Origin: Gammaproteobacteria bacterium | GTDB taxonomy: Bacteria; Pseudomonadota; Gammaproteobacteria; Chromatiales; Chromatiaceae | NCBI GenBank assembly: GCA_024644505.1 | Contig: JAHEHQ010000106.1 | Location: 1 to 8,158, forward strand | Length of the DNA stretch: 8,158 bases | Direction of reading: 5' to 3' | In this document: positions 1 to 5,279 of the stretch, piece by piece | How positions within the stretch are numbered: the stretch's first letter is position 1 | How the letters are laid out: the number at the start of each line of letters is the position of its first letter | Position numbers and translations under genes: made by a program | Notes under the pieces: generated by a model | What the model saw: the letters and a program-made list of their open reading frames with translations, nothing else | Told to the model about the DNA's origin: nothing | Databases searched by the model: none

Positions 1-366
1 GAAACGATGCCGCTGGAAACCCAGGTCGAAGAACCGGAAGATGCTGGGGGCGGGGACCAGTCACAGACTGCCGGTGAGACACCAGAGACGACGCCCCCCC
101 GGCAGACCCCGGCTACGGAGGGCAGGGTGGTGGTTCAGTTCAATGGCAAGTCCTGGAGCCGGATCAGGGACGCCACCGGAAGATTCAAGGTTCAGGAGGA
201 GATGGCAGAGGGAACACGCCTGGTGCTAAAGGGCACGCCTCCTTATGATCTGGTGCTCGGTAATGCCACGGTAGTCGAGATATGGGTGGATGGAGAGGTT
301 TTCGATCTCACGCCCCACTTGCGGGGCAATGTGGCCCGCTTTACGCTGGACCCCGATAAAATCTGA
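1..366 (+). CDS. rodZ: RodZ C-terminal fragment (cytoskeletal shape protein, 5' end outside window)
   Basis: The reading frame is open from base 1 and ends at TGA 364-366, so this is the last 121 codons of a longer gene. RodZ is a bitopic inner-membrane protein that links the MreB cytoskeleton to the cell-wall elongation machinery. Only its periplasmic part is present. About 40 residues rich in Glu, Thr, Pro and Gly form the usual flexible linker, followed by the C-terminal beta domain (DUF4115 type) with the signatures WSRIRDATGR, LKGTPPYDLVLGNA and the terminal RGNVARFTL. The cytoplasmic helix-turn-helix domain and the transmembrane segment should lie upstream. A run of seven C at 94-100 falls in the linker, but the frame continues correctly across it into the conserved domain, so no frameshift is indicated. 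The position just before hisS fits the gammaproteobacterial order, although ispG is missing from between them. The ATG at 7 is internal, not the start. Confidence 0.9.
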   Translation, partial: ETMPLETQVEEPEDAGGGDQSQTAGETPETTPPRQTPATEGRVVVQFNGKSWSRIRDATGRFKVQEEMAEGTRLVLKGTPPYDLVLGNATVVEIWVDGEVFDLTPHLRGNVARFTLDPDKI

Positions 367-445
367 AGAGCACCGAACGGTTTCCAGTTCCTGCGAACCC
401 ACCCATGATGCATATCCCGAGTTTCCATAAGTAGCAGGCCGGCCA
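367..445. other. rodZ-hisS spacer, no gene
   Basis: This is a 79-bp spacer. It is where ispG usually sits in gammaproteobacteria, and it is far too short to hold it. I see no convincing promoter or intrinsic terminator, only a weak GAAC/GTTC inverted repeat near 377-392 with no T-tract. A poor GCAGG Shine-Dalgarno candidate at 433-437 precedes the hisS ATG. Confidence 0.6.
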
Positions 446-1714
446 ATGGCAAAGAATATTCAGGCCATTCGAGGCATGCACGATATCCTGCCGGACCAGT
501 CCCCGCTGTGGCAGTTCCTGGAGGACAGGGTGCGCGAGGTCCTCGATGGCTACGGGTATCGGGAGATCCGTACCCCCGTTCTGGAACAGACCGACCTGTT
601 CAAACGTTCCATCGGGGAAGTGACCGATATCGTGGAAAAGGAGATGTACACTTTTTCTGATCGAAACGGGGACAGTCTGACCCTGCGTCCTGAGTGCACG
701 GCGGGATGTGTGCGGGCGGGTATCGAGCACGGTCTTTTCCACAACCAGATACAGCGTATCTGGTACCGGGGCGCCATGTTCAGGCATGAGCGGCCGCAAA
801 AGGGGCGTTACCGGCAATTTCACCAGATAGGTGCCGAGGCGTTCGGGCTGGCAGGGCCGGATATCGACCTGGAGATGATACTCATCCCCCGTCGTTTCTG
901 GGCGGCACTGGGGCTTACAGGACTGGAATTGCAGGTCAATACCCTGGGCACCTCCCAGGAACGGGCGATCTATCGGCATGAACTGGTGGCTTATCTGTCA
1001 CAGCATGAAGGTGAGCTGGATGATGAGAGCCGGCATCGGTTGCAGACCAATCCACTGCGCATACTGGATTCAAAGAATCCAGAGATGAAAGCGGTAATCG
1101 AGGGAGCCCCTGTGCTGCTCGACAGTCTGGGAGGAGAATCCAGGGCTCACTTCGAGGCTTTGCGCGAGGGACTGGATGCCGCCGGCGTGAGCTATGTTGT
1201 CAATCCCCGATTGGTCAGGGGGCTGGACTACTATGCCCGCACCGTATTCGAGTGGGTGACGAACCGCCTTGGTGCCCAGGGCACGGTATGTGCGGGCGGC
1301 AGATACGATGGCCTGGTGGAGCAATTGGGCGGCAGGCCGACCCCCGCCGTGGGTTTCGCCATGGGTGTTGAGCGGTTGATCAGCCTGTTGGAAGAGCGGT
1401 TGTCCGAGCTGCAGCTTGCATCTCCCCATGCTTACATTGTATTGATGGGGGACGAGGCCCAGGCAAAGGGCCCGGTGCTTGCGGAACGGTTGAGGGATGA
1501 ACTGCCCGGTCTGCGCCTGATCAGTCATTGTGGCGGCGGCAGCTTCAAGAGTCAGTTCAAGAAAGCCGACAGGAGCGGGGCCCATTATGCCCTGGTGCTC
1601 GGAGATGACGAGCTGGCCAAGGGGGTGGTTTCGGTCAAGTCCCTGCGTACGGCGGATGAACAGCAGGAATATGATCAACAGGCACTGATCGGGTTTCTGC
1701 GTTCGAGACTCTGA
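446..1714 (+). CDS. hisS: Histidyl-tRNA synthetase (HisRS, class II)
   Basis: This cytoplasmic homodimeric enzyme charges tRNA-His with histidine using ATP. The protein is 422 residues, close to the 424 of E. coli, and the start MAKNIQAIRGM matches the family exactly, which fixes the ATG. The class II core is complete. Motif 2 contains FRHERPQKGRYRQF (R113 and its loop) followed by Q127 and E131. The histidine-specific signatures are LVRGLDYYARTVFEW (about 256-270) and AGGRYDGL (283-290). Motif 3 is AVGFAMGVERL (301-311). The anticodon-binding domain occupies roughly residues 325-422, including the conserved CGGGSFKSQFKKAD stretch. E83 and T85, which contact the substrate, are present, but the residue between them is Cys84 instead of the Gly of E. 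coli. The gene follows rodZ by 79 bp and precedes yfgM by 96 bp. Cotranscription with yfgM is plausible but crosses a dyad. Confidence 0.98.
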   Translation: MAKNIQAIRGMHDILPDQSPLWQFLEDRVREVLDGYGYREIRTPVLEQTDLFKRSIGEVTDIVEKEMYTFSDRNGDSLTLRPECTAGCVRAGIEHGLFHNQIQRIWYRGAMFRHERPQKGRYRQFHQIGAEAFGLAGPDIDLEMILIPRRFWAALGLTGLELQVNTLGTSQERAIYRHELVAYLSQHEGELDDESRHRLQTNPLRILDSKNPEMKAVIEGAPVLLDSLGGESRAHFEALREGLDAAGVSYVVNPRLVRGLDYYARTVFEWVTNRLGAQGTVCAGGRYDGLVEQLGGRPTPAVGFAMGVERLISLLEERLSELQLASPHAYIVLMGDEAQAKGPVLAERLRDELPGLRLISHCGGGSFKSQFKKADRSGAHYALVLGDDELAKGVVSVKSLRTADEQQEYDQQALIGFLRSRL

Positions 1715-1730
1715 GTCGGGGCCTGCCGTT

Positions 1731-1785
1731 ATGCATCGGTCCGGCGAATTGGCCGCTGAAAATCAGTTTTGCACCGGACCGGCAT
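1731..1785. repeat. Dyad in hisS-yfgM spacer
   Basis: CGGTCCGG (1737-1744) is an exact inverted repeat of CCGGACCG (1774-1781). The pairing resumes with ATGC (1731-1734) and GCAT (1782-1785) after a two-base AT bulge. The 29-nt loop holds a second small hairpin, CTGA/TCAG with an AAA loop (1756-1766), followed by TTTT (1767-1770). As RNA this could be a weak terminator or attenuator after hisS, or a processing or stability element ahead of yfgM. The inner stem is too short and the T-run too brief for a confident terminator call. Confidence 0.45.
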
Positions 1786-1801
1786 TAAATTTCGCAGTCG
1801 T

Positions 1802-1809
1802 GAGGAAAG
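1802..1809 (+). promoter_or_regulatory. Ribosome binding site of yfgM
   Basis: GAGGAAAG lies just before the ATG at 1811, with five bases between GAGG and the start. It supports 1811 over the in-frame upstream TTG at 1769, which has no such site and whose extra 14 residues are not family-like. Confidence 0.75.
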
Positions 1810-1810
1810 T

Positions 1811-2440
1811 ATGGTTGATCTGAATCTTTCGGAAGAAGAACAAGTCGAGGCCCTGAAGAAGTGGTGGAAGGAAAACGGGCGCTCCACGATCGTAGGTGTG
1901 GTACTGGGTCTGGGGGCGGTGTTCGGGTGGCAGGCCTGGAACCAGCACCAACAGGGCGTTGCGGACGAGGCATCGGCGCGTTTCGAACAGTTGAGTCTGG
2001 CGGTCGGGGCGGGGAACAGCGAATCCGCGGCGGCCCAGGCCGAGGCGCTTATCCAGGACCATAAGGGCTCTGCATACGGCACCTTCGCAGCGCTGGAGCT
2101 TGCAAAGATCAAACTGGCCGCGGGCGACAGTGCCGGTGCGGAGACCCAGCTCAAATGGGCCATGGAGAACGGCAGCGAAAACTCGTTTCGCCAGATCGCC
2201 CGGCTGCGGTTGGCCAGGTTGATGTTTGGTGCAGGCAGATTGGAGGAGGCCAAGGCTGTTTTGGATAAGTCCGGCGTCGACAGCTTTCAGGGGGAGTTCG
2301 CCGAACTGCGTGGCGATATCGCGAGAAAGGAGGGTGACGCCGACAGTGCCATGACCGCTTATCGCGAGGCCCTGGACAAGGGTGTCAGCAATGCCTCTTT
2401 GGTACAGATGAAACTTGATGATCTGACGCCGACCCTGTGA
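1811..2440 (+). CDS. yfgM: YfgM, membrane-anchored TPR protein associated with the Sec translocon
   Basis: The 209-residue product matches the YfgM family (TPR_21/DUF2133 type; E. coli about 206). YfgM has one N-terminal transmembrane helix and a periplasmic TPR-like domain. In E. coli it associates with SecYEG and PpiD and is thought to help pass exported proteins to periplasmic chaperones. Here a short acidic cytoplasmic start (LSEEEQVEALKKWWKENG, family-like) leads into a Gly/Val-rich membrane segment at about residues 25-44 ending in GWQAWN. Helical repeats follow, with the motifs AYGTFAALELAK, RLRLARL and ELRGDIARKEGD. The start at 1811 is chosen because of its Shine-Dalgarno and its alignment with the family N terminus. 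The stop codon overlaps the possible GTG start of bamB (GTGA, 2437-2440), which suggests translational coupling. The position between hisS and bamB is the conserved one. Confidence 0.92.
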   Translation: MVDLNLSEEEQVEALKKWWKENGRSTIVGVVLGLGAVFGWQAWNQHQQGVADEASARFEQLSLAVGAGNSESAAAQAEALIQDHKGSAYGTFAALELAKIKLAAGDSAGAETQLKWAMENGSENSFRQIARLRLARLMFGAGRLEEAKAVLDKSGVDSFQGEFAELRGDIARKEGDADSAMTAYREALDKGVSNASLVQMKLDDLTPTL

Positions 2441-3708
2441 GAAAGCCGGGAATGAAGCCCATTTTTCCGCTGATCCTGTTGACGCTGCTGCTGTCCGGCT
2501 GTGGTTCCCTGAGCGGACTCAATCCTGCCACCTGGTTTGGCGGGACGGACAACGCCGAGCTGCCAACTGAACTCGTGCCCCTGGATAACAAAATAAATAT
2601 CAAGAAACTCTGGTCTTCCACCATAGGCTCGGGCACGGGCGGATACCGGGTAAAACTGGTGCCCGCGGTTACCGAGGATCGCGTGTATGCCGCGGCAAGC
2701 AACGGCACCGTGGAGGCACTGGACCTGTTTTCCGGAAAGACGGAATGGAGAGTCGATGCCGACGTTGATATTTCCGGTGCCACCGGGGCGGGTGACGGCC
2801 TGGTCCTGGTGGGAAGCGCGGATGCGATACTGGTCGGGCTCAGTCAGGAAACCGGGGAGGAGGTCTGGCGTAACAGGGTCAGCAGCGAGGTGCTTTCGGT
2901 GCCCAAGTCGAATGTCGGTGTGGCCGTGGTGCACACTGTCGATGGCAAGCTGTTTGGTTTCGATGCGCTGACCGGAAAATCCCTGTGGGTCTATGATCGT
3001 ACCGTGCCGGTGTTGAGTCTGCACGGCAACAGCTCCCCCGTCATCAGCGGTATCAGCGCCATTGTGGGACTGGCCAATGGAAAACTGGCCTCTGTGGATC
3101 TGATCAGCGGCGATCTTCGCTGGGAAGTGAGTATAACGGCGCCCAGCGGCCGATCGGAACTGGAGCGCATGGTGGATATCGATGTCGATCCCCTGGTGGT
3201 CGAAGGTGTTATCTATGCCTGTACCTACCAGGGTGAAATGGCCGCGGTTACCGAGGACACCGGCGTGGTGTTGTGGCGCAGAAAGCTCTCCTCTTACTCG
3301 GGTATCGGCGGAAACTGGCGCCAGGTGTACGTCTCCGACGATGAAGGCAACCTGTGGGCCATCGACCCCAGCAACGGATCGGCAATCTGGAAGAACGACA
3401 CGCTTCTCAGGCGCAGGCTTTCGGGTCCGGCCCTGCTGGGTGAGTACGTCGTCGTGGGGGATTTCGACGGCTACCTGCACTGGTTCGACAGCAGCAACGG
3501 CGAGATGCTGGCGCGCACCCGGGCCGGCTCCGATGCCATAACGACTCAGCCGATCGCCAGGAACGGGGTCCTTTACGTGTACGGTGAGGGAGGCGTGCTC
3601 ACGGCACTGACGATCGAGGTGCCGGGTGAATTGTCGGATGAACCCCCGGAAGAGCCTTCAGATGGACCCCTGCGTTGGGGGGGTGGGGAGTTTTCCGAGG
3701 ATCGCTGA
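2437..3708 (+). CDS. bamB: BamB, outer-membrane beta-barrel assembly lipoprotein
   Basis: BamB is a periplasm-facing outer-membrane lipoprotein that binds BamA POTRA domains in the BAM complex. The N terminus is a lipoprotein signal peptide with lipobox LLSGC (Cys22 from this start). Gly follows the Cys, not an Asp inner-membrane retention signal. The rest is an eight-bladed WD/PQQ-like propeller, with blade signatures such as GKTEWRV, GEEVWRNRV, GKSLWVYD, GDLRWEV, GVVLWRRKL and GSAIWKN. BamA-contact positions known in E. coli are mostly present: L193 and L195 in VLSLHG, and D247 and D249 in VDIDVDP. E. coli Arg195 is replaced by His196. The protein is 423 residues against 392 in E. coli, and much of the excess is a 30-residue Pro/Glu/Gly-rich C-terminal tail (about 394-423). 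Start choice: the GTG at 2437 overlaps the yfgM stop by four bases and adds Arg-Lys to the signal peptide. The ATG at 2452 (408 residues, Cys17) has a weak GAGAAAG upstream and is an equally real possibility. Confidence 0.93.
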   Translation: MRKPGMKPIFPLILLTLLLSGCGSLSGLNPATWFGGTDNAELPTELVPLDNKINIKKLWSSTIGSGTGGYRVKLVPAVTEDRVYAAASNGTVEALDLFSGKTEWRVDADVDISGATGAGDGLVLVGSADAILVGLSQETGEEVWRNRVSSEVLSVPKSNVGVAVVHTVDGKLFGFDALTGKSLWVYDRTVPVLSLHGNSSPVISGISAIVGLANGKLASVDLISGDLRWEVSITAPSGRSELERMVDIDVDPLVVEGVIYACTYQGEMAAVTEDTGVVLWRRKLSSYSGIGGNWRQVYVSDDEGNLWAIDPSNGSAIWKNDTLLRRRLSGPALLGEYVVVGDFDGYLHWFDSSNGEMLARTRAGSDAITTQPIARNGVLYVYGEGGVLTALTIEVPGELSDEPPEEPSDGPLRWGGGEFSEDR

Positions 3709-3729
3709 TCCGATTCCCGGTATCCTGCC

Positions 3730-5121
3730 ATGCTCCCCGTGATCGTCCTGGTCGGCCGCCCCAACGTGGGCAAGTCCACCCTGTTCAACCGCCTGACAAA
3801 AAGCCGCGACGCCCTGGTGGCGGATCAGCCCGGGCTCACCCGTGACCGGCAATACGGTGTGGGGCAGTTGGGTTCCAGGCCCTATATCCTGGTCGACACC
3901 GGCGGCATCAGCCGCGTGGGCGAAGGTGTGGAAGCCCTGATGGAACGGCAGGTGCAGTCGGCCATCGACGAGGCGGACCACATTCTTTTCCTGCTGGATG
4001 CCAAAGAGGGACTGGGCGGCGACGATGAATCCATCGCCGAACAGCTGCGGCGTGTGGGGAAACCCGTCACCCTGGTGGTCAACAAAAGCGAAGGTTTCGA
4101 GCCGGGTATGGCGCAAGCGGAGTTTCACGCTCTGGGTCTCGGTGAACCCCTGCCGATCGCGGCCGTTCATGGCCACGGTGTCCGATCGTTGATTGATCGG
4201 GTCCTGGAGGATTTACCCGAAACCAGCATCGAGGAAACGGATACAGACAGGGGTACCCTGATTGCGGTTGTCGGGCGCCCCAACGTGGGGAAATCCACGC
4301 TGGTCAACCGGCTGCTGGGTGAGGAACGGGTGGTCACTTTCGATCAGCCCGGTACTACCCGGGACAGCATCTTCATCCCCTACACGCACAACGACAAGCC
4401 CTACACGCTTATCGACACCGCCGGGATGAGGCGCCGCGCCAGAATCAGTGAGGCCGTTGAAAAATTCAGCGTCATAAAAACGCTGCAGGCCATCGAGCAG
4501 TCCAACGTGGTACTGCTGGTGCTGGATGCCAGGCAGGGCATTAGCGAGCAGGACGCCAGTATCGCAGGGCATATCCTGGAAAGCGGCCGGGCGCTGGTGA
4601 TAGTGGTCAACAAATGGGATGGTCTGGAGCAGGAACAGCGGGATCATGTAAAAGACGAGTTACCCCGAAGACTGCCGTTCCTGGATTTCGCTACCCGGTC
4701 TTTCGTATCCGCCCTGCATGGCTCCGGCGTCGGCAAGCTTTACCAGGCAGTCGATGAGGCCTTTGCCAACGCCAGGCGCAACCTGTCCACACCGGAGTTG
4801 ACCCGCATTCTCGAATGGGCCGTGCAGGAACATCAGCCGCCCCAGGTCCGGGGACGCCGCATCAAACTGCGCTATGCCCACCAGGGTGGCCGGAACCCCC
4901 CGATCATCGTAATCCACGGCAATCAGACCGATGCGGTTCCCGCCCCCTACAAGCGGTTTCTGGTGAACCGGTTTCGCAAGGCCCTGGACCTGAAGGGGAC
5001 GCCGGTTCGGCTTGAATTCAAGTCTTCGGATAATCCCTACAAGGACAAAAAGAACAAACTGACTGACCGGCAGGTACAGAAAAAACGGCGCCTGAAGCGG
5101 TTTGTGAATCGCAGGAAGTAG
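3730..5121 (+). CDS. der: Der/EngA, double-domain ribosome-assembly GTPase
   Basis: Der is an essential GTPase with two tandem G domains and a C-terminal KH-like domain; it acts in late maturation of the 50S subunit. In this 463-residue protein, G domain 1 has P-loop GRPNVGKS (9-16), DTGG (56-59) and a G4 motif NKSE (118-121). G domain 2 has GRPNVGKS (182-189), DTAGM (229-233), NKWD (294-297) and SAL (327-329). The KH-like domain covers about residues 350-435 and includes KLRYAHQGGRNPP. A Lys/Arg-rich tail of about 25 residues ends the protein, as in E. coli (490 residues overall). NKSE in G1 replaces the textbook NKxD. The start at 3730 matches the family N terminus (E. coli MVPVVALVGRPNVGKS) although no clear Shine-Dalgarno is visible. 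A small perfect hairpin, GGATC-GCT-GATCC (3699-3711), spans the bamB stop 19 bp upstream. The 21-bp spacing from bamB suggests one operon. Confidence 0.98.
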   Translation: MLPVIVLVGRPNVGKSTLFNRLTKSRDALVADQPGLTRDRQYGVGQLGSRPYILVDTGGISRVGEGVEALMERQVQSAIDEADHILFLLDAKEGLGGDDESIAEQLRRVGKPVTLVVNKSEGFEPGMAQAEFHALGLGEPLPIAAVHGHGVRSLIDRVLEDLPETSIEETDTDRGTLIAVVGRPNVGKSTLVNRLLGEERVVTFDQPGTTRDSIFIPYTHNDKPYTLIDTAGMRRRARISEAVEKFSVIKTLQAIEQSNVVLLVLDARQGISEQDASIAGHILESGRALVIVVNKWDGLEQEQRDHVKDELPRRLPFLDFATRSFVSALHGSGVGKLYQAVDEAFANARRNLSTPELTRILEWAVQEHQPPQVRGRRIKLRYAHQGGRNPPIIVIHGNQTDAVPAPYKRFLVNRFRKALDLKGTPVRLEFKSSDNPYKDKKNKLTDRQVQKKRRLKRFVNRRK

Positions 5122-5159
5122 TCAATGTAGCCTGTGTAGAGCGCAGCGAAACGCGGGTT

Positions 5160-5209
5160 AAAAGGTCTCGCAGTAGGAGCGCCGGTTACCCGGCGCTCCT
5201 ACTGCGAGA
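5160..5209 (-). terminator. Probable intrinsic terminator of xseA
   Basis: Read on the minus strand, the 20-bp GC-rich stem (5209 down to 5166) is followed by CCTTTT (5165-5160), a short U-tract in the transcript leaving xseA. On the plus strand the same stem is followed by ATGGGTTAAAAG with no T-run, so it is a weaker candidate for der. The long outer stem could help stop or protect both convergent transcripts. Stem strength favours a terminator, while the brief T-run limits confidence. Confidence 0.5.
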
Positions 5210-5210
5210 T
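5165..5210. mobile_element. Inner REP-like hairpin, possibly inserted
   Basis: TCTCGCAGTAGGAGCGCCGG (5166-5185) pairs perfectly with 5190-5209 around a TTAC loop, giving a 20-bp stem. The motif GTAGGAGC (5173-5180) resembles the core of REP sequences described in pseudomonads, which are linked to REP-associated tyrosine transposases (RAYT). The 46-bp unit is flanked on both sides, with no gap, by identical 10-bp repeats, which look like a target duplication. That reading is inference from one site. No transposase gene is present in the window. Confidence 0.55.
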
Positions 5211-5279
5211 GGGTTAAAAGCGGGTCAAAAGTAATACTTCACGCGTTTCGCTGCGCTCTACGCAGGCTACGCATGGTTG

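Larger units (their letters stand above)
5155..5231. repeat. Direct repeats GGGTTAAAAG flanking the inner hairpin
   Basis: GGGTTAAAAG occurs at 5155-5164 and 5211-5220, exactly bounding the inner hairpin unit. A third copy with one change, GGGTCAAAAG, is at 5222-5231. The first base of the left copy is shared with the outer inverted-repeat arm. Confidence 0.85.
5127..5270. repeat. Outer 29-bp inverted repeat between der and xseA (MITE-like palindrome)
   Basis: The left arm at 5127-5155 begins GTAGCCTG and ends GAAACGCG. The right arm at 5242-5270 is its reverse complement with one difference, T at 5135 opposite G at 5262, which is still a G-U pair in RNA. The arms include the core GTAGAGCGCAGCG. 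The 86-bp interior contains a separate hairpin and three copies of GGGTYAAAAG. There is no coding potential. The element sits between the ends of two convergent genes, the usual place for dispersed palindromes in gammaproteobacteria. I cannot identify the family from this single copy, and no clear target duplication flanks the outer arms. Confidence 0.85.

Noticed and set aside
94..100. Run of seven C in rodZ as a possible frameshift
   Set aside because: The same frame gives a linker before it and the conserved RodZ C-terminal domain after it, so the reading frame is intact.
341..979. A 212-codon minus-strand frame over hisS
   Set aside because: It lies opposite conserved HisRS motifs and shows no family resemblance; it is a shadow.
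1749..1797. Possible yfgM promoter (TTGGCC or TTGCAC with TTAAAT)
   Set aside because: No hexamer pair has both reasonable matches and 16-18 bp spacing.
1769..1810. Upstream TTG start adding 14 residues to YfgM
   Set aside because: No Shine-Dalgarno precedes it, it overlaps the hairpin T-run, and the ATG at 1811 has GAGG at good spacing and a family-like N terminus.
2359..3480. A 373-codon open frame on the minus strand across bamB
   Set aside because: It is antisense to a clear BamB with lipobox and propeller motifs; its translation has no recognisable domain and arises from codon bias in GC-rich DNA.
5122..5279. Possible CRISPR array or small-protein gene between der and xseA
   Set aside because: The repeats are inverted or very short with no regular spacers, and no open frame with an RBS fits; yfgJ is absent.
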